Shown here: piece after piece, positions 33,276 through 44,791 of the stretch
Numbering within the stretch: the first letter of the stretch is position 1
How the letters are laid out: every line of letters starts with the position of its first letter
Assembly (NCBI GenBank): GCA_031213475.1
Contig: JARUPZ010000017.1
Span: 6,092,167 to 6,156,166, forward strand
Length of the DNA: 64,000 nucleotides
Reading direction: 5' to 3'
Origin: Nereocystis luetkeana
Taxonomy: Eukaryota; Sar; Phaeophyceae; Laminariales; Laminariaceae
Translations under genes and position numbers: made by a program
Notes under the pieces: generated by a model
What the model was told of the DNA's origin: nothing
Databases searched by the model: none
The model's input: only the letters and a program-made list of their open reading frames with translations

Positions 33276-36189
33276 TAGAGTCGGGTTTCGTTCGGTGGAC
33301 CCAAATACACGAACAACCGTGATGATATTTCTAGTTCTGTTGAAAAAAAAACAAACATTCCCCAGCCATGTGCCTCTAAAATCACACGTTGGCGCACTTG
33401 GCTTGACCAACTCTGAACGAATTATGACCACACCAACACGATAAGAATTTGTTAGTGCATTCGTGTGCGTTCACCGAACCCGTCGTCTGACATTAGTGCT
33501 GTGTGGATCGAGCGCAGTGGACGAAAATGGCCGAAAAGTACGTTTAGTCACAAGTCCTTACGGACAAACTAAAAATAATGATCTACGAGCTCGTGTGACC
33601 ATATATAAAGAGGCTTTTCCCCCTTGAAATACCAAAAAAACAACATGTTCGCGCTTCGCGCTCCCGCGCCTTGTTATGGTATCTACGTTTTGGTTTTTAA
33701 ACATGGCCCAGATAATGCCGCCAAACGTTGCTGCACCTGGCTCGACCAACCCTGAACAACCTACAACCATACTACGAGAAATATTTGTTAATATTAGCTA
33801 TGATGTGTTGTTGAAGTATCAGAATGGCAATACGTACGAGTGCCAGGTTCGACGCGTACGTACGTGTACTATTGCACCTCCCGTGCTTCTGTACACATCA
33901 GAAAGGACACGCTAAACTCCGAGAGCCACAACATGTTGCCGAGCATCTACCCCGGGGTGTGCTGTCTAAAGGAGAAGCAAATCACGTACCAGGTATGTAT
34001 TGATGTATCGAACGTCGAGCCCTTGGCATTTGCAACTTTTCAGTTTGCACCTAGCATGATGGGCCATCTGTTAGATTCATTCATATTGGGCTATATTCTT
34101 TCTTGCGCGCGAGCGTAGCGGGCGGGTGGTCGCTACGCGAAGCGCAATTCTTCACCACGTTTTTCTCGGATCCTTCCCCCGTCAACAGCGCCCACCAGCC
34201 GTAAACCCTCCCTCGTTACTGCATGCATCACCCCTGCTGTTTTCCTCTTTTCGTGATATAACAGCAGGAGGTGCATGCTGCCTATGTGCTGCGTATATCA
34301 CGGAATGAATGCCACATGAGGTTTGCCTGGAAATAACGAGTACTACAGTACTGCTGTGAACGAAGACTTTTATTGCCTTAAAGTACTCCTTAGTGAGTCA
34401 TGCACAGACGAGGCTTATTGCCGATGACAAAAAAGAAAGTTTGTCGTGCGCAGAAAGGATGCGCAAGGCTACTACACCTACTGTAGCTGGCTGTTGTACC
34501 AACACTGGTTTAACGACAGCAGCTGCTATGTTGTATATTTCCCCGGATCCCAACTGCTGTGTCTCCCCTAAATAGTTTCACGTGCCTACGAGTCACGCAC
34601 TCGTATTTTTAATATCACTCTGTCCGAAACTGTAAGAACCGCTGTGTAGAAGATGTAATACCAAACGGTCCTTGTATTTTCAGATATTGTAGTAGTCTGC
34701 ACTTTCGTTTTCTTCTCCTTTTTTTTGTATTCCCCTTGTTCGCCCTTCGCCTTGCGTATGACGACAGCAGCAGTTATCCGTCCGGACAGGGGGAAAACGG
34801 TGATCACGACCAGCACTACAGTGGTATCTTGACAGCCACAGCGAAGGAGGATGAGGCAGAACCCACAAGATAAAATTATTCATTTGCCGAATGCTGCCGC
34901 AGATACGAGCTTGATAAACCAATGACATGCACCTCTCTCTCTGAAACTACCGCCAAATAGACCGAGATTTAACATGTACCGCCTCGGCGTGCTAGGAACA
35001 AAGTTCAATCGTATCTTTGGTCCGCGAGTAACCTGTCTAGCGAGCTCCCACCCCCCCCCTCTGGTGTAAGCAATGTCTGCCTGGTCGATGAAAACCGACA
35101 GGCTCCGTCCCGGCATTGTAGGGATGCGAGGGTCTATGGTCATACGACTACGGCCATGCATGAGATCAAGTACATCTCTCCTATCGAGTACACCCCCCCC
35201 CTCTCTTCTGCGCCGACCCACTTGAACCAGGCAGTCCTAATTTTTGCCTGCTTCGCTCAACACTGCAGAGCAGCTCCTACTCGGCGAAGTCACCCCAGCC
35301 CACGGTCCACGTCTGCGCTGCTTGCGGTGAGATTCCTCTACATTCACAATGAATACGCTCAATTTGTCGATGCTCAGCATATATTCATGACCGCGTCAAC
35401 GAGGGGGGCTCAGCAGCGAAAACAATCATGGCGCGCGGGCCGTAGTTCGCGAGATTTGATAGTGTTTTGTACTACTCGGGAAGGCGTTGTTGCGTAAGGC
35501 TTTGAAGTTGGTGTCGGAAAACCAATTTAACTAGCACTTTGACCATAATAATCGGTCCATACGTGGAGTCATGCGAAGCTCAACGCGTTCACATGACCGT
35601 GTCATCAAGAGCAAGATGTCAATGACACTTGCTTTGTTATGCAAGCCGTGAGGGGCTGCCACACCTACCGCAGTGCTAAAAAAATGTATTGGCCTGTTTG
35701 GTAGCCTTCGGGTATAAGCCACTCTTCAAGGAGATCACTTTGGAACCTGGTTGTTGATAACCGCGAATACAAATCTCGGCAAGGTTGTTTGTCACGACCC
35801 GACGAACACACCTACTGGTGGTATTTGTTTAGGAAACTAATTAGGGTCAAAGTTGCTTCAAACTGGAACAAAATCGTTGAAAGTGTCCCACAGAACTCGA
35901 AATATATATTTTGAAGGAAAACCACCAATACGTTGTTTAATCACCTCGTGAGGAACAACCCTGTCAATTTTCGTGTTTGCGCTCTCTAAACGAGGCTGCA
36001 AAACGGTGGAGGCGGGAGGTTAGGTTTCTTTTTGGAACCAGCCCGTAAGTCGGGTGGTTTTGAACTCGTTAGGGGGTTGAGGGGGAAGAATCGACGAATG
36101 AAAAATGATTATTGCTGCATTAGCGCCGCAAAGAAACGCGGGCTACTGCAGCCAGCTAGAGCAGAGGATGATGTAGAAATGCGAATATA
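33276..36189. other. No gene recognised
   Basis: A weak duplication links 33370-33450 and 33700-33790 (GGCTTGACCAACTCTGAAC against GGCTCGACCAACCCTGAAC). The poly-C-tailed repeat copy at 35066-35204 lies inside. No exon is supported. Confidence 0.4.
35066..35204 (+). repeat. Poly-C-tailed dispersed repeat, distant copy
   Basis: GCAATGTCTGCCTGGTCGAT, GGCATTGTAGGGATGCGAGG and TACGACTACGGCCATGCATG in the same order as the copies at 1-2.4 kb, again ending in a C run. This shows that the unit is dispersed and not merely an intron duplication. Confidence 0.75.
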
Positions 36190-36204
36190 TCGAAGTTGTA
36201 GGAC

Positions 36205-36425
36205 CCACGCGTGACATCAACTATCGTATGCTGGCCGCTCACGCACTGCCCGTATGATCATACCTCACTTACTTATTGGCGGTTGCGTCAACTATCGCAT
36301 GCTGGCCACCCGCTCTGCTCGTGTGAGGATGCCTCGTTTAGTGGCGATTTACAATAGCTATCGTGGGCTAGCTGCTAACACACTGCTCGTGTGATACTAC
36401 CTTGTTTAGTGGCGAGTGTGTGTTT
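36205..36425 (+). repeat. Tandem repeat, three units of about 75 bp
   Basis: Three units share ATCAACTATCGTATGCTGGC or variants, a CTGC(C/T)CGTGTGA block and a CTTGTTTAGTGGCG-type end. No gene recognised between this array and the EsV-1-7 gene at 37186. Confidence 0.65.
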
Positions 36426-37185
36426 AGTGTGACGCCTACATTGGCTCTGAAAGGGATAACGATTGATACTGTATCGGGAAGTTGCGGCACTCGTTCATGC
36501 AGGGCTGGGTAAGTATCTAATGCGCGGTTGCTCGTCGTGGTGCGGTGTTGGGAAAAAGTGTGCGTCTGGCTTTTTAATATATTGCGGTCGTATGGCGGTA
36601 AATATCTACCGAGGAAACTCCCGATATGTTTTCCGTGAACGCTCTAGCGACCAAACAAATGTCAAGTTCGGTAGTATGAACCATCTAGAGCTACACATCA
36701 GTGTTAGCGCGCTATAGTACCAGTAGGTTCACGGCCTGCTTTATAGTTCTGACACCGGCGTTTATCACCGCGTTTCCAAGCAGTAGCGTATGGTGTAGTC
36801 GTCATCGGTTTGATATCATGGTATCATTTTTTCCCTTCTGGAGTGCTAAGAGTGTGAATTCCCTCGGTCTCCTAACTCGCTTTTGGTGGTCTTCTTAGGA
36901 AATGCCAGGAGAGAACACCAACAATCTTCCCACATGTGAAGTGAGAATGCTTGAGCCTGGCACAGTCTTAGGTTTTCTGAAGTGGTGTCGCGCAATATAG
37001 CAACTATACAGCGGCATACAGGTTGGTGCGAAAACTCATATCGGTAAGACCCTTATACGCTCTGTCAACGCCTGTTCCGCGAACGACAGGTGTGCCAGTC
37101 CAAAAGCTTGTGGTTGTGTTCGGCTTCATCTCCCGGGCTGTCGGAGCCGCAGGACGGCGTTTTGCCGCACTAGTCTGTGGCGAAA

Positions 37186-40100
37186 ATGGGGCGGCTCTGC
37201 AAGGACAAATGCGAAGCTCAGGCAACGCACAACTTCAAGGGAAGCAAGCTCGCGGCGTATTGCAAGATACATGCTCAGGACGCCATGGTGGAAGTCCGGC
37301 ACAAGCGGTGTTCAAATGACCCCTGCAAGAAGGACGCGAGCCACAACCTCGAGGGAAGAAAGGAGCCGACGTACTGCAAACAGCATGCGAAAAACGGTAT
37401 GGTGGACGTCCGCAGCAAGGGGTGTTTCCACGACTCCTGTATGACTTCACCTAGCTTTAACTTCGAGGGAAAGAAGCCTGCGTTGTACTGCAAGAACCAT
37501 GCCGAGGACGGCATGGTAGACGTCCTGAGCAAGCGGTGTATACACGACCAATGCACAAAGGGACCGAGCCACAATTTTGAGGGAAGCAAAAGGCCGGCGT
37601 ATTGCAAACAACATGCTGAGTATGGCATGGTGGATGTCCGCAGCAAGCGGTGTTTACACGACTCCTGCACGAAGATACCGAAATTTACCTTCGAAGGAGG
37701 CAAGAAGCCGGCGTACTGTAAACAGCATGCGGGTGACGGCATGGTGGACGTCCGCAGCAAGCGATGTTTACACCAATCCTGCATGGCGGGCCCGAGCCGT
37801 AACTTCGAGGGAAGAAAGGTGGCGGTGTACTGCAAACAACATGCTGATGATGGTATGGTGGACGTCCGCAGCAGGCGATGTTTACACGAATCCTGTACGT
37901 CGTTACCGAGCCATAACTTCGAAGGAAGAAAGCCGGCTGCGTACTGCAAACAACATGCTGATGACGGCATGGTGAACGTTCGCAACAATCGGTGTTCGCA
38001 CGACTCCTGCAAGACGGCGCCAAGCTTCAACTTCGAGGGGAAAAAACCTGCCGCGTACTGCAAGCTACACGCCGAGAAGGGCATGGTACACGTCCGCAGC
38101 CAGCGGTGTTCAAGCTACTCCTGCACGAAAACCCCAAATTTCAATTTCGACGGCACCAAAAAAGCAATGTACTGCAAACAGCATGCTGAGGACGGTATGG
38201 TGGACGTCCGTAATAAGCGGTGTTTACACGACTCCTGCACGACGTCACCGAGCTATAACTTCGACGGGAGAAAACAGGCGTTGTATTGCAAGCAACACGC
38301 TAAGGACGGCATGGTGCAGGTCCGCGGCCGGCGATGTGCACGTGATTCCTGCAAGAGAGTGCCGTTGTTCAGCGTTGACGGTGTGAAGACACCGTTGTAC
38401 TGCAAGCAGCATGCTAATGACGGCATGGTAAACATTGTCAGCAAACGGTGCTTACACGATTCTTGCACGATAGCACCATCTTTCAATTTTGAGGGAATCA
38501 AGCCGGCGATGTACTGCACGCGGCATGCTAAGGACGGCATGGTAGACGTCGTGAGCAAGCGATGTTTACTCGACTCCTGCATGACTTCCCCGAGCTATAA
38601 CTTCGAGGGAAACAAGTCGGCAGCGTACTGCAAGCAACACGCTGAGGACGGGATGGTGCTCGTCCGTAGCAGGCGGTGTTCACACGACTCTTGTTCGAAA
38701 CAACCGAGCCATAACTTCGAGGGAAGGAAGCCGGCGGTGTACTGCAAGCAACATGCTGAGCAGGGCATGGTGAGGATCTACAGCAGGCGCTGCTCACGAG
38801 TTTCCTGCGCGAGGATACCACGCTATAACTTCGAGGGCAGTAGGCCGGCGCTGTACTGCAAGCAACACGCTAAAGACGGCATGGTGAACGTCAGCAGCAA
38901 ACGTTGCTCACATGAATCATGTATGAAGGGACCGAGGTATAGTTTCGAAGGAACAAAGGCGGCATACTGCAAACAACATTCTGAGGTTGGCATGGTGGAC
39001 GTCGGCAACCATTTGTGCTTACGTGAATCCTGTGTGGCGGCGCCGAGGTTCAACTTGGAGGGAATCAGGCCTGCGGTGTACTGCAAGAAGCATGCTGATG
39101 ACGGCATGGTGGACATTTACAACGTACTGGTACGATGTTTACAGATCTCCTGCACGACGTCACCGAGCTTCAATTTCGAGGGGAAGAAGCCGGCATATTG
39201 CAAGCAACATGCCAAGGACGGCATGGTGAACGTCCATGACAAGCGTTGCTTACATGTTTCCTGCAGGGAGCCACCAAGGTTTAATGTCGAGGGCAACAAG
39301 AAGCCGGCCTACTGCAAGGAACACGCCGGAGCCGGCATGGTGGACGTATGCGCAACACGTTACTCACATGATCCCTGTGTGATGCGAGCGAGGTTGAACT
39401 ATAAAGGATCTGCGGGTGCAGTGTACTGCGAGAAGCATGCTGAGGATGACATGGTGGACGTCCTCAAGTCGGTGTGTTTACACTACACCTGCATGGAGAT
39501 ACCGAACCACAACGTCGAGGGAAGCAAGTCGATGGCGTACTGCAAGCAGCATGCTGAAGACGGCATGGTGTGCACCCGGACGACCTGCTGCTCACACGAC
39601 TCCTGCTCGAAGACACCCTGCTTTAATTTTCAGGGGAAGAAGCCGGCATACTGCAAGCGACATGCTGAGGTCGGCATGGTGGACGTCGTAAATAAACGGT
39701 GCTTACATGACTACTGCACGAAACGACCGAGTCACAATTTTGAGGGAAGCAAGTCAGCGGCGTGCTGCAACCAAAATGCTCTGGAAGGCATGGCAGGCGT
39801 CCACAGCAAGCGGTGTTTACACGACTCGTGGTCGACGAAAGGGTCGAGCTATAACTTCGGAGGAAGGACTGAAGCGTACTGCAATCTGCATCCTGAGGAC
39901 GGAATGATTAACGTCTGCGCCAGGTGCTGTTTGGAGGCATCGCGCACGATTGTTGGGACCGCTCCGCGCTCACCAACCGATGATGTGCCCATAGTACGCG
40001 TTCCAATGAAGAGGGAGATTTTGGACGGGCCATTGACGGGCGTGGGCGTCAAAGCGCCGTGTGAGGCGGCAGGTCACTTGAAACGGTCGAGGTCGGGACT

Positions 40101-40320
40101 CGAAGGGAAGCAGTCTACCCACCGCCTCGATGAGGCCCCTGTCCAGGACGTGTTCGGGCACGCTGCTGATGTACAGATGGCTCGCACCGAGTGTTTCCCA
40201 TATCGCCGCTCTAAAAGATGGCGCCTCAACGATAGGAACCGCGGCGGCGGCGGCAGCGACGGCGAATCGCCCGTCAAAAGGACCCGTCACCGGCTATACC
40301 GCAGACCGTTGTCCCCATAG
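37186..40320 (+). CDS. EsV-1-7 cysteine-repeat protein, 24 repeats
   Basis: An uninterrupted 1,044-codon frame. It encodes 24 repeats of about 38 residues with the pattern C-x4-C-x16-C-x2-H-x12, for example RCLHDSC ... NFEG ... YCKQHAEDGMVDV. This is the EsV-1-7 domain, first named from a phaeovirus gene and found in the brown-algal developmental regulator IMMEDIATE UPRIGHT. The paired Cys and Cys/His residues suggest zinc binding, but the biochemical role is not established. Repeats 1-19, 21 and 22 keep all four ligands; repeat 20 has Tyr for the first Cys, repeat 23 loses the His, and repeat 24 has Trp for the second Cys. A basic tail of roughly 130 residues (RRSKRWR, KRTRHR) could direct nuclear import. 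An in-frame TAG at 37171-37173 supports the ATG at 37186. No introns or promoter elements were identified. Confidence 0.92.
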   Translation: MGRLCKDKCEAQATHNFKGSKLAAYCKIHAQDAMVEVRHKRCSNDPCKKDASHNLEGRKEPTYCKQHAKNGMVDVRSKGCFHDSCMTSPSFNFEGKKPALYCKNHAEDGMVDVLSKRCIHDQCTKGPSHNFEGSKRPAYCKQHAEYGMVDVRSKRCLHDSCTKIPKFTFEGGKKPAYCKQHAGDGMVDVRSKRCLHQSCMAGPSRNFEGRKVAVYCKQHADDGMVDVRSRRCLHESCTSLPSHNFEGRKPAAYCKQHADDGMVNVRNNRCSHDSCKTAPSFNFEGKKPAAYCKLHAEKGMVHVRSQRCSSYSCTKTPNFNFDGTKKAMYCKQHAEDGMVDVRNKRCLHDSCTTSPSYNFDGRKQALYCKQHAKDGMVQVRGRRCARDSCKRVPLFSVDGVKTPLYCKQHANDGMVNIVSKRCLHDSCTIAPSFNFEGIKPAMYCTRHAKDGMVDVVSKRCLLDSCMTSPSYNFEGNKSAAYCKQHAEDGMVLVRSRRCSHDSCSKQPSHNFEGRKPAVYCKQHAEQGMVRIYSRRCSRVSCARIPRYNFEGSRPALYCKQHAKDGMVNVSSKRCSHESCMKGPRYSFEGTKAAYCKQHSEVGMVDVGNHLCLRESCVAAPRFNLEGIRPAVYCKKHADDGMVDIYNVLVRCLQISCTTSPSFNFEGKKPAYCKQHAKDGMVNVHDKRCLHVSCREPPRFNVEGNKKPAYCKEHAGAGMVDVCATRYSHDPCVMRARLNYKGSAGAVYCEKHAEDDMVDVLKSVCLHYTCMEIPNHNVEGSKSMAYCKQHAEDGMVCTRTTCCSHDSCSKTPCFNFQGKKPAYCKRHAEVGMVDVVNKRCLHDYCTKRPSHNFEGSKSAACCNQNALEGMAGVHSKRCLHDSWSTKGSSYNFGGRTEAYCNLHPEDGMINVCARCCLEASRTIVGTAPRSPTDDVPIVRVPMKREILDGPLTGVGVKAPCEAAGHLKRSRSGLEGKQSTHRLDEAPVQDVFGHAADVQMARTECFPYRRSKRWRLNDRNRGGGGSDGESPVKRTRHRLYRRPLSP

Positions 40321-40392
40321 GGGTGGGGGCATCTAGCTGGAGAACGGGTCGAAAATCTGCGGTGGAGCTCAGTAGATATTACGACGTTAAAG

Positions 40393-40679
40393 TATTGGCG
40401 TCGCCGGTGGCTTAGTAGTTGGTCCGCGTGTCTACTAAGACCAATTTCGTGGGTCCACATCTTACCGATTGCATACTCGGAAAATAGTTTTTCTTGCATA
40501 AACATTGACCAGAGGAAAGCGCGAAAACGTGCGTTAGCTACTTTCGATGACAATCGACGAACAGCGGAAATGCTGAACCCTATGCGCGACAAAAAATGAA
40601 GGCACGTACCGGGGGGAGAAGGGACGACACCTGTGACCACGGCTTGTCCAAAAGAAGACCGCTGAGGGTCAAACCTCCT
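40393..40679 (+). mobile_element. tRNA-derived SINE, copy 2
   Basis: A box A match, TGGCTTAGTAG, lies at 40408-40418 and a box B-like GGTCCACATCT at 40452-40462, about the distance found in tRNA genes. The body (TTTTTCTTGCATAAA, AATGCTGAACCC, GCGCGACAAAAAAT, GGCACGTACCGGGGGG, ACCACGGCTTGTCCA) matches copy 1 along its length. Box B has drifted from the consensus more than in copy 1. The 3' end adjoins a MITE inserted at 40681. Confidence 0.82.
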
Positions 40680-40680
40680 A

Positions 40681-40785
40681 TTACGGGGGACCATAGTTAA
40701 TAGGACCTATGGTATACATAAAAACCTATATATTTAACCATTTTCACCAACAATATTTGGTCCTAATAATTATGGGCCCCCGTAA
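40681..40785. mobile_element. 105-bp MITE with TA duplication, copy 1
   Basis: Ends TTACGGGGGACCATAGTTAA and its reverse complement, flanked by TA on both sides. Two other copies lie at 48771-48878 and 58767-58871. TA duplications and long inverted ends point to a Tc1/mariner-type transposase in trans. It sits exactly at the 3' end of the SINE. Confidence 0.88.
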
Positions 40786-41404
40786 TACTAGTTAATCTGA
40801 AAAGTGAAAGTGATGATAAAAAAAAAGCAAAATGGGTATGCAAAGGTCCTCGATTACTTACTACGCGTTAACGAGGTCGTGGTTGAGTGTGTGGCTTTGG
40901 GCCATTGTTAGGGTAAGGTGGAACGAACAGGAAGGGTACACGTGATGCCTTGAATCCGTTAAAGTTCGCACCAACGTTTAGGAGACAACTTAGTTGGAAT
41001 TAGGGTGCAATGTTTGCAGTCGTACGATGTTGAAAGCTGTTTCATATTTTTTCTGGGACCAGTTTCTGCACTCCGAATACTTAAGACGACAGCATCATGG
41101 AGCTGGGTGGTCGTCTTCTTCTAGCCCTGTTTGACCCTACAATTTGCATTGGTCCGTTGGGCTACGAGCACCATTCGCGCTGAGATTTAGTAGCTGGTCC
41201 AGATGCAGGCAAGAGGTAGGTCACCACAGTTCTTGCGTCAATATGAACATAGCGGAACCGTTTTGAGCAACCGAGCAACAGCAGCTGTGGTCAATTGATA
41301 TTTCATACGATACACTTGAGTCTCCGAGTCAGAGTCGTTTTGGGCGTGTCGTTTGGCTCCTTAACCTCACACCGTGAGTGGCTCTCGTACGTATGTATTC
41401 TCAG
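40786..41404. other. No gene recognised
   Basis: Nothing identifiable by frame, motif or repeat. Confidence 0.4.
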
Positions 41405-41475
41405 GTTGTTCGTAAAAAGTCTCAGCTGCGGTAATTGCAAATCTATCTGTCTGTTTGTCTGTCCGCATGGCTTAT
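41405..41475 (+). repeat. Dispersed repeat with TCTG/TGTC tail, short copy
   Basis: AAAGTCTCAGCTGCGGTAAT then GCAAATCTATCTGTCTGTTT. The same head and a much longer TCTG tail occur at 49060-49165. Confidence 0.65.
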
Positions 41476-41569
41476 ATTCTCGAACACTTTCCAATGGCCG
41501 ATATATAAGGTCATTGCAGATGATATTGTTACGATGTAGTCGACTCCCACGGACCTTCTATACTGAAAC

Positions 41570-41815
41570 ATGGCATACCACAGGCAAATTTAGCCATATA
41601 ATACACCCACCACACCGTAATATCATACCATACCACATACCGTGTTTCCATATACCATACCAACGTACCTAATCTCACTTTTTTTCACAATATATATATA
41701 GTAATCAAACCGTACCATCATACCATAACACCAACATACCATACTCCGAGTATCACGTACGTTGTTTTTTTCTTACGGTATATCAAACCGTACCATCATA
41801 CCACACCTACGTTCG
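41570..41815. repeat. ATACC-rich low-complexity sequence
   Basis: Many ATACCATACC-like runs, including two copies of ATCAAACCGTACCATCATAC (about 41703 and 41783). Confidence 0.75.
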
Positions 41816-41989
41816 ATATCACATCAAGTACACGAGAGCATATGTTGAAGCTGCAAGGTGATAAGGTGATAAATGAGGCAACGGCAGCCACGGCTGCAAC
41901 GACAACAGCAGGACCAAGTGGGTCCGCCTAGCGCTTGCGACGATCGCCCCGAAGAACAACCGCAGCAGCAGCAGGACCAAGTGCAAAAG

Positions 41990-42255
41990 TGCATGCCATC
42001 GCTCGTTAGATATCATACTGCTGTACCAAAACTCTTGTTGGGGATCTCTTATATGACGAGCGATGGCAGAGCGCCAAGTGCACAAGAACATACGCCTTCA
42101 GGGCGAATGAGCAGGAACGAGTTTAGATACACTTCTGCACCAAGACGCTATAGTACGTTGCTGGGGATCTTATACGACAAGCGAGTCAAGTGCAATGAGC
42201 ACATGTCTTCAGGACGACATGGCAGGAACGAGTCTAGATACAATATTGCTGTTCC
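41990..42255 (+). repeat. Tandem repeat, about two units of 125-130 bp
   Basis: TTG(T/C)TGGGGATCT followed by TATA.GACGAGCGA or GACAAGCGA, AAGTGCA, TTCAGG.CGA, GCAGGAACGAGT and TAGATACA recur. A GTTGGGGATCTTTTATATG near 44569 may be a distant relative. Confidence 0.6.
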
Positions 42256-42469
42256 AACACGACAAGTACACAAGAGCATGCGAGCGCGCAAAGAGCAAGA
42301 CCACGAGTATACAAGAGCATTCCTTGAGATCGACAGAGCAGGAGGAGCTAAAAATATCAATAACGTCACACTTTAAAGATGAATTCCTCAAGTGGTACAC
42401 TTGTGGTCTCTCAGACGGAGTCAGAAAACTTGTATAACCGATCAGAGTCATCTACGGATAAAATTTCTT

Positions 42470-42830
42470 TCGAAACGGCTACACCCATGCCGCACGCATC
42501 AGGTCGAGGCCCTCGCGGAGGCGATCGTCATGGTCCAAACCACACCTCTTCGGCTGCCCTGAGTGTGAAATCGTCGGAGTTGACTTCCAGCATCCCAACC
42601 GGGGTGATGGGTCGAGCAACGGCAATCGCTCGCACGAGGGCAACGGAAAAACTCTTCGTCAAGTCTGTTTTCAAGTGGAAATGGGAAAAATTCATTATTG
42701 TACTGTGCTGCAAGCGATGAGCGGCACGGCAATAGCAATGGTCACCTAAGGACGACTTGTTCTCGAAACAGCTACGCCCATGCCGCACGCGTCAGGGCGA
42801 AACCCTCGCGGAGGCGTCCTCCCTTTCTGC
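42470..42830 (+). repeat. Direct duplication, period about 295 bp
   Basis: CGAAACGGCTACACCCATGC and CCTCGCGGAGGCG recur at about 42765-42825 with few changes. A CCCT-rich tract follows at 42820-42905 and a CACAG microsatellite at about 43178-43209. No gene recognised. Confidence 0.7.
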
Positions 42831-43516
42831 ATCCCTCCCTAGCTCCCTCCTTCCCTCCCTCCCACCCTCCCTGTCTCCCTCGCTCCCTGCCGGCAGCCCC
42901 CCCATCGTTACTTTCTTCTAACCTTGGTTGTGATGAAAACAAGTAGTCAGCCGCCGTCGCAATTACCTAGGTAGGTACTCTCACCTGCAAAACGATAGTT
43001 AGTGCTGTCCTAAACAGTCATGTCAGTTTCCGGAGTACATGTTACTTCCCGTAATCAGATTGAGCCGCCCGTATTGTTTTTTTGCCGAGATATTTGAGCC
43101 CGATCCACGGATCCCCCACCAACCTCCCTGTTCTCTATGGTGGAAGCCCCCGCACACTGCATCCGCATACAACAACAACACACAGCACACAGCACACAGC
43201 ACACAGCACGGTAGACTACACACAAGCAACGGTTTTGGCTGCTGGGAGCGAGCCTTCGTGGGGATCGCTCGTAGCTCAGACACCACCAGAGTGTATAGGC
43301 CGGTTTCTTGCCGTCATTGCCGTCCGCGAATGAAATTGCTTATTTATTTGTCGTAGTTAGACGTCTGTCATTGTTTCTATCTCCCGTAACTGCGCTCACT
43401 GGTCCTAAAAAAGGGGAAACTAAAGAACAGCAACTTGAAAACTTTCGTACGTCAGCTGTGAGTTCGTCTGAGTAAATGCAGAATATGGTATTGGAATCCG
43501 TACTGTCGGTCAACTA

Positions 43517-43623
43517 ACAGACAAAAAATCGGAAAAATGGGAACGAAGCCTAAAATGAGAACCAAGCCGTATCTCCAGAACCATGTGGTGTATCAGATAA
43601 CCAAAATGATCCTGCGAAACCCC
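43517..43623 (-). repeat. Dispersed repeat, inverted partner of 58558-58661
   Basis: The reverse complement of this block matches 58558-58661 closely (CGCAGGATCATTTTGGTT, TGGTTCTGGAGATACGG, TTTAGGCTTCGTTCCCATTT). The remaining sequence 43624-44791 contains an ACCTGG repeat at 43829-43858 and a TA run near 43890, with no recognised gene. Confidence 0.8.
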
Positions 43624-44791
43624 TTGGCCAGCCCTGTGAGAGGAGCTCGTCAGAACGGTCATGCTCCATCTCCAACTCACAAACGTATCATAACTTAATG
43701 CCAAGAACAGATATGCAGATTTCGGCCCGGCGGTCCCTCACACGAGGGGTGTAGTCCCTTGCCTGCGTATATCTTCTGCGTATAGTATGTATCTACTTTT
43801 GGTTTTCAAGCATACGCTTCAAATATAATACCTGGTACCTGGCACCTGGCACCTGGTATGATTTATTGAATTCAATACAACAGCATTGTATATATATATA
43901 TATATATGATGTGTATACATCACACATGATGACAGCAAACGACGGATCGTATGCATGCATTTCCTTGTTTACCTCAGCCCCGGTTGGGGGTAAAATTACG
44001 TACAAATTGACTGGTTCCAGGCTCCAATACAACTCTGGAGGCGAATAATACCTCGGTAGGAATAAAAACAGGCTAAATTATATTGACAATGATATGCATG
44101 ATAACTGAGCAGATTTGTCTGTCCAAGTACACACACTTGTTTGTGTGGAATAAGCACCCCAAAACGTTCCTTGGGCGTGCAATAACAAAAATTATATTGC
44201 CTTAGAAGAAGAGTCTAAAATATTGTCGATTACTTTGTGACCGTCGTCTTTCTCGGACCTCTTACTACCTCGCTTTTGAAAACCCACGGGATTTGCTGTT
44301 GTGGCGGAACTGCTGGTTGGGGATGTCTTGTATTTCGCGGTACAGTAGAGATCTCTTGTCAAGCTGTTCTGTCATATTCGTCTGTCGATCACTTTTTACT
44401 TCGCTTTCATTTTGGGATCCTCGTCGTGTATTTCGGTACTACTACTCTTGCAACCCTGCTGTTGAAAACACATGTCAGTCTATCGTTCACTTTCTACTGT
44501 GTAGTAAACTATCAACATGTTTTTCATTAGCCAGCAGAGAACAGAGCGTCGTCAGCTCTCTGACCGCTTGTTGGGGATCTTTTATATGTCGCCGTCTGCG
44601 GCCGCAGAGTTCACCGTGCGGATCGCCATCGTGTGAGCGCTTGCTCTCCGCCATTTAATGTTTAGTTGGGTTGGGCGTTCCACTTACGGCCTGCGTACCG
44701 GGTTGTGCTATGCACCGTGTTTGGGGTGTTCCGCTGTGCTGCGTGTGCTCGATACAGTCGGGGAGTTTTCGAGGTCGATCATCTCCAGTTA

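Noticed and set aside
37275-38084. Long minus-strand frame with a repeated Cys pattern
   Set aside because: It is the antisense of the EsV-1-7 repeats; the periodicity is inherited from the real gene.
40393-40465. Genuine tRNA gene
   Set aside because: A and B boxes are present but no complete acceptor, D, anticodon and T stems could be paired, and the 289-bp body is repeated; a SINE fits better.
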